NCBI RefSeq assembly: GCF_031755915.1
Contig: NC_083388.1
Location: forward strand, 29,742,001 to 29,806,000
DNA length: 64,000 bases
Origin: Ziziphus jujuba
Lineage: Eukaryota > Streptophyta > Magnoliopsida > Rosales > Rhamnaceae
Reading direction: 5' to 3'
The translations under genes and the position numbers were made by a program. The notes beneath the pieces were generated by a model. It was not told the origin of the DNA and made no database searches. It saw only the letters and a list, made by a program, of their open reading frames with translations. Shown in pieces: positions 1 through 9,345 of the stretch; positions within the stretch are counted from its first letter, which is position 1, and every line of letters begins with the position of its first letter.

Positions 1-374
1 GTTTTTGACCTATTTTGTGTATGAAAAGTTAGGTGTTGACCATTTTACTTTTTAAATTTCAAATACTTTACTCATTTTGTAAGCTCACATGCTTGGCATG
101 TGTGAACTAGTTGTAATTTCAAGCTTATATAGTAAAATGAATGAAATGGCTACATATCTAAGCCTTATTTTCAAAAGCCAACGTGTTCCTCTTCTTCTTA
201 TCTCTTCTTCCACACCTTAGAACACTTTAGGAACCCTAAAAACCAGAAAACACCATAACCAAAACCTAAAAACACAACTCACACACAACCATTCCCAAGA
301 GCATCACCAAAAGCTTGCTTGTTGCTAACACTTCAAGCTAGCTTGCTCTTGGTCATAACCTTCTCACCCCAACA
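1..374 (+). repeat. Copia A 5' LTR (3' part only)
   Basis: The 374 bases match 11178-11550 almost base for base, with a one-base indel near position 10 and few substitutions. The LTR ends in the bases CACCCCAACA. It is followed after three bases by the primer-binding site. A TATATAG box lies at 126-132. Confidence 0.93.
126..132 (+). promoter_or_regulatory. Probable TATA box of copia A LTR
   Basis: TATATAG lies about 240 bases before the LTR end, and the same box recurs in the 3' LTR near 11300. Its position suits an LTR promoter at the U3/R border. No transcript evidence is available. Confidence 0.5.
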
Positions 375-377
375 AAG

Positions 378-389
378 TGGTATCAGAGC
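378..389 (+). other. Primer-binding site, initiator-Met tRNA type (copia A)
   Basis: TGGTATCAGAGC is complementary to the 3' end of plant initiator-Met tRNA. It lies three bases after the 5' LTR, where minus-strand synthesis would be primed. Confidence 0.9.
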
Positions 390-508
390 AAGGCACAGTT
401 TTGTAAGATTTTTGAGGTTTTTGGGCTGGTTCGTTCCTTGAGAGTGAAGAGATACTTGAAAGCACAAATATTTTTTTATATTCCTTCATACTAGAAAGCA
501 ACATTCAC

Positions 509-1774
509 ATGGCTTCTTCAAGTTTTTCAACTCCTTCTCCTCCTATCTTCAATGGGGAGAACTACAACATTTGGAGTATCAAGATGCAAGCCTACTTGAA
601 GGCTTATGGTCTTTGGGAGGTCACCATAAATCCCCAAGAACCCGAGCCTTTGAGACAAGGGGCAATGGTCAACCAAATCAAGCACCATGAGGAGGAATTG
701 GCTAAAGGTTTCAAGGCTCTCACCGCCATTCATTCTTGTATTAATGATACTATTTTCACAAGGATAATGGCATGTGAGAGTGCCAAAGAAGCTTGGGACA
801 AACTTCAAGATGAGTTCCAAGGGAGTGCAAGGACAAGGCAAATGCAAATCCTTAACCTAAGGAGGGAGTTTGAGACTATCAAGATGAAAGACAAAGAAAC
901 GGTTAAGGAGTTCACCACAAGGCTTCTTAATGTGGTGAATCAAATTAGGGTGCTAGGTGAAAGATTAAGTGACCAAAGGATTGTGGAGAAGGTGTTGGTC
1001 TCCTTGCCCGAGAGGTTTGAAGCTAAGATATCTTCATTGGAGGAGTCAAGGAACCTAAATGAAATTTCCTTGACCGAGTTGGTGAATGCCTTGCAAGCTA
1101 CGGAGCAAAGGAGGAGGATTAGACATGAAGAATCAATGGAGGCTGCATTTGTGTCTAAACAACATCAAAAGACACAAAATCCAAAGAAGAACAAGCTTAA
1201 GGTCACAAAGGAGAAAGGTGAAACTAGCAAAACCGAGAGGAAGTCCTATGAACCTTGTCACCATTGCAAGAAGAAAGGTCATCATCCAAGAAGGTGTTGG
1301 TGGAGGCCGGATGCATTTTGCCATAAATGCCAACAAAAGGGTCATGTGGAGAGAGTATGCAAGGTAAACAAGAAAGATAAGCAACAAGCAAATGTTGCTA
1401 AAGATAATGCAAGTGATAGTGAATCCGAAGAGTTGTTTGTTGCTACTTGTTTTAGTAGCATCAAGAATGATAAATGATGGATCATTGATAGTGGAGCAAC
1501 ACACCATATGTCTCACAAGCATGAGTGGTTCACAAACTTGGATAGGAGCAGCCACAACAAAGTCAAAATTGGAAATGGAGCCTTGATGGAAGTGAAAGGC
1601 AAAGGAGATGTGGTGATACACACCACCAAAGGTATCAAAACTATCCATGATGTTCTCTATGTACCTTCTTTATGTGAGAACTTACTTAGTGTAGGTCAAA
1701 TGCTTGAGAACAAATATGCATTACACTTCTCAAACATGACATGCACTATATTGATCCACATGGAAATGAATTAA
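509..1774 (+). pseudogene. Copia A gag and protease
   Basis: The gag begins MASSSFSTPSPP and has a UBN2/Retrotran_gag type core (about residues 15-220). A CCHC zinc knuckle follows with spacing C-x2-C-x4-H-x4-C (CHHCKKKGHHPRRC), then a second partial one (CHKCQQKGHVERVC). The frame meets TGA at 1475-1477. The same frame then runs directly into the protease active site WIIDSGATHHM. The protease ends in a frameshift near 1740, where the frame changes from phase 2 to phase 1. The ATG at 509 is chosen because it starts the conserved gag N-terminus shared with copia B. The stop is absent from copia B, so it is probably a mutation and not a programmed signal. Confidence 0.88.
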
Positions 1775-3723
1775 TGTGTGTTGGAATGAAGAACAAGAAT
1801 TTTAGGTTGAATATGGATGAAAATGGTGCATCGGTTGCATTGAACACCAAAGTTGAGAACACCTCTCAACTTTGGCATAAAAGACTAGGCCATGCTAGCT
1901 TTAAGTCATTGGTAGGCACACATGAACTTGTTAGAGACATGCCATTGGTGGAGAAGCAAGAACATGTGTGTGAAGTGTGTCAAAAAGGAAAGCATACTAG
2001 GCTAGCATTTCAATCTTGTTCTTGGAGATCAAAGGAGAAGCTAGGACTTATACATTCGGATATTTGTGGTCCTATGAGTGTTCCATCCTTAAATGGCAGC
2101 AAGTATTTCATAACTTTCATTGATGATTACTCAAGAATGTGTTGGGTGTATTTCCTTGAAAGAAAATCACAAGCTTTGGAGAAGTTTGTAGAATTTATGA
2201 AGTTAGTGCAAAATCAATCCGGTTGCACTATAAAGGTGTTAAGGATGGACAATGGTGGGGAATACACAAGTGAGGCTTTCAAACAACTTTGTAAGGATCA
2301 TGGTATAGTTCATCAATTCACTACACCATACACACCACAACAAAATGGTGTATGTGAAAGGAAGAACCGTACCATCATGGAGATGGCTAGATGTTTGTTG
2401 TTTGAAAGTGGCTTGCCAAAGAAGTTTTGGGCCGAAGGAGTTAATACATCCATCTACATCCAAAATAGGCTTTACTCCAAGTCTTTGAGGAGTAAAACCC
2501 CATTTGAGCTTTGGTTTGGATATAAGCCTTCTCTTGATCATCTAAGGGTATTTGGAAGCATTTGTTACATCCCAGTACCACAAGAGAAGAGAGGAAAGCT
2601 TGATGAAAGGTCACAAGTTGGTGTTTTGGTTGGCTATAGTGATGTGACCAAGGGATATAGAGTGTATAACTTGGAAACCAAGAAACTTGTGATAAGTAGA
2701 GATGTGAAAGTTGATGAGGAAGCTAAATGGGTTTGTAGTAAGGAGGAGTTGGCTAGTATGGATGAAGACAATCGGCTTGAAGCTTATGATAATGATGAGG
2801 AACAAGGAAATGATGAAGGTGCTGCCCATGATGATGAATATGATGAGAATGAGCTAGTAATCTCCATAGGGGCTGATTTGGAGATTGGTGATGGTGTGAG
2901 AGGCACAATACCTCTTAATGAGATTTATGAAAGGTGTAATGTGGGATTGAGTGATCCAATCAATGTCCATGAGGCTATGGCAAGAAAAGAGTGGAGACAA
3001 GCCATGCAAGATGAAATCGATGTGATAAACAAGAATGACACTTGGAGCTTGGTAACAAAACCGAAGGGAAAGAATGCTATTGGGGTGAAGTGGATCTTTA
3101 GGACCAAGTACAATCCGGATGGGTCCATAAATAAGCACAAGGCAAGGCTTGTTGTCAAAGGATATGCACAACAAGCCGGTGTAGATTATGGAGAGACTTT
3201 TGCACCGGTTGCAAGGATGGAAACCATAAGACTTCTTCTTGCAATTTCGGCATAAAAGTCTTGGAAAGTATATCACCTTGATGTGAAGTCAGCCTTTTTG
3301 AATGGAATATTGAAGGAGGAGGTCTATGTTGTGCAACTCGAAGGTTTTGTGAAGAAAGGAAGTGAAGAGAAGGTATACAAGCTACACAAGGCCTTGTATG
3401 GCCTTAAACAACCTCCTAGGGCATGGTATGCCAAGATAGATGGTTTTTTGACAAAGCATGGATTTAGGAGGAGTCCTAATGAGCCTACATTGTATATTAG
3501 GACTCATGGTTGCATGGTGTTGGTGTCTCTTTATGTTGATGACCTCCTAGTGACCGGTGGTAATGAGAAAGAAGTGAGCAACTTCAAAGGTGAGCTAGAA
3601 TTGAACTTTGAGATGTCTAGCCTTGGAGAGATGAAATACTTTCTTGGAATTGAAGTTGTCCAATCATCCAAGGGCATCTTCATATCTCAAGAAAGCTATG
3701 TGAATGAAGGATGGCATGAATGA
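1741..3723 (+). pseudogene. Copia A integrase and reverse transcriptase
   Basis: A GAG_pre-integrase segment with the HHCC zinc site (LWHKRLGH ... CEVCQKGKH) is followed by the integrase core. The catalytic D, D and E are visible at IHSDICGPM, RMDNGGEY and NGVCERKNR. After an acidic linker comes the RT, with WIFRTKYNPDG, LVVKGYAQQAGVDYGETFAPVARM, a TAA at 3253-3255 and then FLNG and the YVDDLL active site. Downstream of ISQESYV the RT connection is missing, roughly 330 bp by comparison with copia B. The frame stays the same across the TAA, so this is a single-base nonsense change. Confidence 0.88.
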
Positions 3724-4176
3724 AGCTTTGCTTGGTTATAGTGATAGTGATTGGGCTGGTTCTTTGGATGATAGCAAGAGCACATCGGGCTACATTTACA
3801 CTCTTGGAAATGGTCCTTTCTCATGGAATTCCAAGAAGCAACAAACCGTTGCACAAAGCACCGCGGAAGCCGAGTATATTGCTTGCTCAAGTTGTGCTAA
3901 TCAAGGTGTTTGGCTTAGGAAATTATTGGAGGACTTGAGCTTGAAGCAAGAGGAAGCCACGGTAATATTGTGTGACAATACTTCAGCAATAGCAATTGCA
4001 CAAAATCCAGTCCAACATGGGAGGACCAAGCACATACCGGTCAAGTATCATTCCTTAAGGGAATTTAAAGCAAGTGGTGAAGTGAAGTTGGAGTATGTGA
4101 CTTCCGAGGAGAACTTGGCGGATATCTTCACCAAGCCATTGGGAAAGAAGAGCTTTGAGATATTGAGAGGACTTCT
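3704..4176 (+). pseudogene. Copia A RNase H, C-terminus displaced by TR1
   Basis: The RNase H motifs YSDSDWAG, STAEAEYIACS, KLLEDL, DNTSAIAIAQNP and HIPVKYHSLRE are present. The domain is complete up to LRGLL, where TR1 inserts. The open frame continues into the TR1 LTR until 4306 and adds about 43 foreign residues. The true last codons lie at 10487-10523 and read NVSYKIAKEEC-stop. Confidence 0.88.
4172..4176. repeat. TSD cttct of TR1 (left copy)
   Basis: The pentamer before the LTR start TGATG is repeated at 10482-10486 after the LTR end TATCA. Five-base duplication is normal for Ty3/gypsy integrases. Confidence 0.93.
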
Positions 4177-5312
4177 TGATGTGATTCCGCCCGAGCCCGC
4201 TCAACCGATAACCCGCTGTAGTGGTGACTCGACACGGATGAAGACTAGGCCAATCACAAAAGCTCAAATTAAGAGATTTAAGGACAACCTGGGAGTATTT
4301 ATATAGGGGGTAATCAATCTCAACAGAGCTTGTCCATACTTGAAGATACAAAGCCTATTCTAAGCATCCAAGTGGTGGAAGCCGATACGGACCCGGGTGA
4401 CGGTTTTGGTACATTTTTGGAGTCCGGGAAGCATGAAATGGTTCCAATGATTTATGGGTTCAATACATATGCCTAAGAGGTCATGGAATCAAGTTAAAAC
4501 AGCCTCAAATGCAATCAAAAAGGGCTTGTACGGACAGCATCAACAATTTGGCCGAATTTGCTGTATTGCTTGCTGGCTTTACTGTATTTTACTGTATTAG
4601 CCTTTTCTTATTTTTCCAAGCATGGGCAACGTGTGGGACTTCAGATTAAGCTTATTTGGCATCATAAAAAGCATCTAGAAGCTGATTTGAAGCTCAAAGA
4701 GGTCAAAGATTGATCAAAGTCAACTTGATCAAAAAGGCTAGCATTTTTAGTTTCCTAATTTGTTTTTACTTTTTGTTTTAGGAAACTACCATTAGTTTTT
4801 GGCTTTTATTTATTTATTTTCTGGAAAAATAACTTTAGGAATGTTTTTATTTTATTCTTTCCATTGTAAATTAATTAATTCCTAATTTAATATAAAGGAA
4901 TTAATTAATCAAACTTAGATTAGGAAAGGAAGTATAATTTCAGCCAACTAGGTTTCTTTATGTGTGGTGGCTGGTTTTCTTTATGCTCTAGGGTTTTATT
5001 TCGTGGCTTTGTAGCCTATTTAAAGGATTATTTATCAATAAGAAAACAACTTTGATTTGATTAAGAAAATACTTGTGAGATTAATTATCTCTTTGTTCTT
5101 TGAGAACACCTAAAACACCATTAGAGAATTGGTTGTTTTAGCTTGACTTATCAATAGGTTTTCCATCCCCTATTGTGGCGTCTACATTATACCAAGGTTT
5201 CTAACCACAGGTTGGTTAGGGGTTGAGGTCAATTCCATTAGAACTTGAACTTAATTAAGATCCGGGCTAATATAATACGGGTTTAGGAGCAGGTCGTCCT
5301 AGGTTCGTATCA
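4177..5312 (+). repeat. TR1 5' LTR (type A LTR)
   Basis: It starts TGATGTGATTCC and ends GTTCGTATCA. The same length and sequence recur at 9346-10481, 30497-31632 and 35682-36817, and inverted at 25784-26918 and 41539-42673. A TATTTAAA box lies at 5017-5024. Confidence 0.94.
5017..5024 (+). promoter_or_regulatory. Probable TATA box of gypsy LTR (TATTTAAA)
   Basis: The context AGCCTATTTAAAGG is kept in type A, B, C and E LTRs although other U3 parts differ completely. This conservation marks it as the likely core promoter. Transcription would start some 25-35 bases downstream, near the ATCAATAAG block. Confidence 0.55.
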
Positions 5313-5314
5313 TT

Positions 5315-5326
5315 TGGTATCAGAGC
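5315..5326 (+). other. Primer-binding site, initiator-Met tRNA type (TR1)
   Basis: TGGTATCAGAGC lies two bases after the LTR end. Confidence 0.9.
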
Positions 5327-6471
5327 TAAGTTTTGTTCAGGTTTGATCTATCTTTATTTGCTTTATTTGTTTTTGTGTTATTCTGCAATTTTAGCATTAG
5401 GTTAAGGTTGCATCCATCCTATACATGTTCAGCATCTTAAAAAAAATAAAAAATTTCATTCCTAGTTGATTTAGGATTTCCTAGTTTTATCGTATTTTTG
5501 TTTCCTAGTTTGTTGGTTGTCTTTTATCATTGTTCTTGTTAATTTGGTTTTGTTGATTTTTCTTTGCTGTTTTAGTCTTAAATATTTTCATTCATATATT
5601 TAAAAAAAAAAAAAAGAAGTTTACGGCAACATTTAGGAAAAAAAAAAAAAACTGCACATTTTGTTTATTTGGAGGTCACGGGTTTGGTGTTTGTTTTGGA
5701 TTTCGAATTGCAATTTTGGTACATACTCTTGCTACTGCAGTTGTTTATGTCCTGTGAGTGAAAAAAAAAAAAAAAAAAAAAAGAAGAGGCAAAGCCGGAT
5801 ATAAAAAAAAAGGAAAAAAAAAATATTTCGGCTTGTTGGAGTTTGATTTGTTTGCTGGGAATTTGTTGGAGCTGCTGGGTTTTTGTTTATTTATTCAATA
5901 TTTGAATTGCTGGGAAATTATTTTTGCTGCTGGATATTTGGATTTTGGGTGCTTAAATTATTTGGATTAAAATCAGTAAAGGGATTTGATACAAAACTTG
6001 AATTACAAAGAACAACAACCAACAACTATTCTATATTTTTGTTCAATTTGATTATTGTTCGTATTTGAATTTCTTTTCCTGGAATTTTATTCTTGAACTC
6101 ATAATCTACTACCATCTGGTGCAGTTTTCAAAAATTTCAACGTTTTTCCATTATTTTGTGTTTTCTTGTCTAGAAAGCCGAAAAATTAGGATTTGTTGGA
6201 TTCTTTCGGTATTGCCTACTTTTTGCTACTGTTTTGTTGATAAGTTTAATTAAAACATATTAGTGATCTAATTGCTATTTTGTGGGTGTTTTAATTAGAA
6301 CTTTGAGATAATTCATTGAGTGGAAAAAGGCAAGAGTGTGTGAGCTTAAAAGAGGGTAAAAAGCCGAAACAAGTGTTCAACCACGAGTGTCGAGTCTTCA
6401 TTTGAGTGAAACACGTAAGGGAGTGAAATTGGTAAGGTCCTATTTTATTTCTATTGCATTATTATACTAAC
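5327..6471 (+). other. TR1 untranslated leader with A-tract cassette
   Basis: About 1.15 kb separate the primer-binding site from the gag ATG. Homopolymer A runs lie near 5438-5453, 5602-5615, 5638-5651, 5761-5782 and 5808-5822. They are separated by conserved spacers such as TTTACGGCAAC and TACTGCAGTTG. The short frames here (for example 5758-5970) are low-complexity and are not genes. Homologous leaders occur in gypsy C, TR2, the relic at 38542, gypsy B and TR3. Confidence 0.75.
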
Positions 6472-9147
6472 ATGACGGAATCAAGAATGAGGAGAGGAGA
6501 TCCACCTTTGAGGATCAATGAGGAGGAATCCGTAGCATTCCATGGCGATGCCCGAGCTACCGAGAGTGGAGACCAAGTGGACATGAGAGCTGTTTTGGAG
6601 TCAATACAGCGGGTTAGTGCTCAAGTTGAGCATGTGAATCAAAGGATGGGAAGGCTAGAAGTTTCCCAAGGAATTCCAAACACAAGAAATAGGCAAGAAT
6701 TCCATGGAGGACGAGGCCGAGGACGAGGAGGTCGCGAGAGACCGAGAGAGGAATTTGATGAGGAGCCATTCGGTGGAGACTTTGAGGAAGGTATGGACGA
6801 AACTTTTGCTGTCCAAGATAGAGCTGGCCATGGAAGATATAGGAGGGAAGAAACAGATGAAAATCTTAGCAATATCAAGATCAACATCCCACCATTCATG
6901 GGAAAAAGTGACCCCGAAGCATATTTGGAGTGGGAAGAAAAGATGGAGATGATATTTGACCGCCATAATTATTCGGAGGCTAAGAAGGTGAAATTGGCAG
7001 CAATGGAGTTTGGATATTATGCACTCCAATGGTGGACCAATGAGCAAAACACCCGAAGGAGAGTTGCTGATGACATGATTACTACATGGCGACAAATGAA
7101 AGGAGTCATGAGGAAGCGATTTGTACCATCACACTATCATAGGTTGCTGCATCAAAGACTTCAATCTTTATCTCAAGGACATGGATCTGTGGAGGATTAT
7201 TACAAGGAGATGGAGATGCTTATGATGAGATTGAACTTGAATGAAGATATGGAAGCAACCATGGCAAGGTTTCTTGGTGGTTTGAATCGTGAAATAGCCA
7301 ATCAACTAGAATTGCAACAATATGTGGAATTGGAGGAGATGTTGCATGTGGCTATTAAATTAGAGCATCAATTCAAGAGGAAGGGTGTAAGATCATGGTT
7401 TAGAGGTGTTTCTAATAGTGGAAGGTCCAATTCAAGTGGCTGGAGGAACAATCCCATCTATGAAAGCAAGCCGAAGCCGAAAGTCGAAAAAGAAAGTTCA
7501 AACTGGCCAAGGAAGGAGACTAGAACCAAATCTGTCCAAGCACCAAAGAATGAGGTAAAATTAGATCCTAAACCTTCTAGAACTCATGATGTTGTGTGTT
7601 TTAAGTGCCAGGGAGGAGGACACATTGATAGCCAATGCCCGAATAGAAGAATCATGGTGTTAAAGGGCAATGACGAGCTAGAATCGGAAAGTGACAAAAG
7701 TGAGGATGAAGCCAAGCAAGAGGAGGAGGACTTAGAGGATGAACCCGAAACCTTGAAAGCATCCAATGCTGAATTAAACTTGCTTTCTAGGAGAGTACTT
7801 GCTGCATACAAAGATGAGGATGAAATTCAAAGAGAGAACATCTTCCACACCCGATGTGAAATTCAAGGTAAGATTTGTAGTATGATTATTGATAGTAGAA
7901 GTTGTACTAATGTAATAAGTAACCTTGTAGTTGATAAATTGGGCGTAAAAACAATAAAACATCCTGAACCATATAGATTACAATGGATTAATAATAGTGG
8001 TGAAATAAAAGTGAATAAACAAGCCAAAGTAAAATTTAATATAGGAAGATATGAGGATGTAGTTTTATGTGATATTGTACCCATGATTGCTGGACATATA
8101 CTATTAGGTAGACCATGGCAATTTGATAAAGATGCTACTCATTTTGGTCGAGAAAATAGTATTGTTTTCAGGTTTAAAGGGAAGAAGATCAAGCTGGAAC
8201 CATTATCTCCTAAAGAGGTTTACAAAGACCAATTACAAATGCAACAAAGGAGAGAAGCCAAAAAGCTCAAAGAAAAAGCAAGTATGGCACCAACGGCTTC
8301 ACCATCCTTTCAAGAAGGTAAGAATGAGGTTGCTGGTCAAGGTAAGGTTTCTAAGGCTCATATTGAGTGGAAAGATCAAGGAAAAGCCGAAAGAGAGGGG
8401 AAAGAAAGTGGCAAACCCGAGAGCTTGGAGAAGGAAGGGAAATCCGAAGGTTTATGCCAATCCAAGGGGGAAAAAGAAAAAGAAAGAAAAGAAAGGTCAA
8501 GTAGCAACTTTTATTTGAGTTTAGGGGATATTAATAAGGTTATTGAGTGTAAGAAACCTTTGCTGGTCATGATTTATAAAGCAAATTCTTTTAATGATCA
8601 AACTGACTTTGAAGAACTTGAATTGCCAAGTTCAATGATTTCTCTTTTGAAGGAATTTGAAGATGTCTTCCCAAATGAAATTCCAAGTGGACTACCATCC
8701 AATCAAGAGGCAAAAGGTGAGCTTGCTATCCAAGGTAAGTCTTCTAATACTCAGGTTGTGTGGAAAGATTTTAATAAAACCAGGAGTGAAAAATTTGGTG
8801 CAAAAGCCGAGAGTGAGGAAGGTGAGATGGCATTGAGTGAGAAAGGAAAAGGAAGACAAGAAAGGAAGAATATAAATTTTTATCGTAGCTTTGGTGATGT
8901 TAATAAAGTAATTATGAATAAGAAATCATTGCTGACCATGAATTTTAAAGATACTTATTTAAAGATGTCTTTATTGCATAGAACTTTATCTGCATTGTTG
9001 AGAGCTTTACTTAGTGGTAATTTGAAAATTTGGGAAACATTGTTTGCTAACTTTAAAAAGTGTAATTTTTACCATGATGAGCATGTATTTCTAGATTTTG
9101 TTGTAATAGTGTTTGACCCAAGCGAATTGGTTTCGTTGCACTTATGA
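6472..9147 (+). CDS. TR1 gag-protease polyprotein with scrambled pol remnant (891 aa)
   Basis: The start is the ATG of [12 protein letters not shown], which matches the start in TR2, TR3 and the decayed gypsy C. Another ATG 18 bases upstream is less likely. In order: an Arg/Gly-rich stretch (about residues 80-100); a Retrotrans_gag core (about 140-310, with [15 protein letters not shown] and [11 protein letters not shown]); a CCHC knuckle CFKCQGGGHIDSQC (about 378-391); an acidic stretch; and a retropepsin-like protease with IIDSRSC in place of the usual DSG, then [10 protein letters not shown] lysine-rich linker ending [13 protein letters not shown] follows. The RT that should start here is replaced by a second copy of the linker, an integrase scrap ([12 protein letters not shown]) and an RT scrap (ANFKKCNF). 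The Gly-to-Arg change beside the protease Asp may inactivate it. The frame stops at 9145 where TR2 reads on. Confidence 0.88.
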   Translation: MTESRMRRGDPPLRINEEESVAFHGDARATESGDQVDMRAVLESIQRVSAQVEHVNQRMGRLEVSQGIPNTRNRQEFHGGRGRGRGGRERPREEFDEEPFGGDFEEGMDETFAVQDRAGHGRYRREETDENLSNIKINIPPFMGKSDPEAYLEWEEKMEMIFDRHNYSEAKKVKLAAMEFGYYALQWWTNEQNTRRRVADDMITTWRQMKGVMRKRFVPSHYHRLLHQRLQSLSQGHGSVEDYYKEMEMLMMRLNLNEDMEATMARFLGGLNREIANQLELQQYVELEEMLHVAIKLEHQFKRKGVRSWFRGVSNSGRSNSSGWRNNPIYESKPKPKVEKESSNWPRKETRTKSVQAPKNEVKLDPKPSRTHDVVCFKCQGGGHIDSQCPNRRIMVLKGNDELESESDKSEDEAKQEEEDLEDEPETLKASNAELNLLSRRVLAAYKDEDEIQRENIFHTRCEIQGKICSMIIDSRSCTNVISNLVVDKLGVKTIKHPEPYRLQWINNSGEIKVNKQAKVKFNIGRYEDVVLCDIVPMIAGHILLGRPWQFDKDATHFGRENSIVFRFKGKKIKLEPLSPKEVYKDQLQMQQRREAKKLKEKASMAPTASPSFQEGKNEVAGQGKVSKAHIEWKDQGKAEREGKESGKPESLEKEGKSEGLCQSKGEKEKERKERSSSNFYLSLGDINKVIECKKPLLVMIYKANSFNDQTDFEELELPSSMISLLKEFEDVFPNEIPSGLPSNQEAKGELAIQGKSSNTQVVWKDFNKTRSEKFGAKAESEEGEMALSEKGKGRQERKNINFYRSFGDVNKVIMNKKSLLTMNFKDTYLKMSLLHRTLSALLRALLSGNLKIWETLFANFKKCNFYHDEHVFLDFVVIVFDPSELVSLHL

Positions 9148-9345
9148 AAGGAAAGGTTTCCTAAACAAAGAAAGTCAAAGCTCATGCTACCTATGGATGG
9201 ACTTTTTCAAGTTTTGGAGCCGAATAACAAGAATGCCTACAAGCTTGATTTACATGAGTGCTGCATTTAATGTTGCTGATTTAACTCCTTTTGCTGCAGG
9301 TGATGATCTTGATTTGAGGACAAATCCTTTTCAAGAGGAGGGGAA
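9148..9345 (+). pseudogene. TR1 integrase C-terminal remnant
   Basis: This matches the TR2 segment reading [14 protein letters not shown] to NVADLTPF, part of the integrase C-terminal domain. It lies beyond a nonsense codon (CGA to TGA at 9145) and a small deletion in the LDLPGEYN motif. Confidence 0.7.
9333..9345 (+). other. Polypurine tract of TR1
   Basis: AAGAGGAGGGGAA directly precedes the 3' LTR and would prime plus-strand synthesis. It is also translated in the relatives as part of the integrase C-terminus. Confidence 0.88.

Noticed and set aside
1475..1477. TGA between copia A gag and protease as a programmed read-through signal
   Set aside because: Copia B has no stop at this point and copia A has other disabling changes, so a chance mutation is more likely.
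5758..6068. Low-complexity Lys- and Phe-rich frames in gypsy leaders
   Set aside because: They are produced by A-tracts and differ between copies because run lengths differ, so there is no coding constraint.
6431..6472. A possible intron in the gypsy leader (GGTAAG ... TACTAAC before ATG)
   Set aside because: The distance between the donor-like and branch-like strings is only about 40 bases, too short for a plant intron, and no acceptor AG follows before the ATG.
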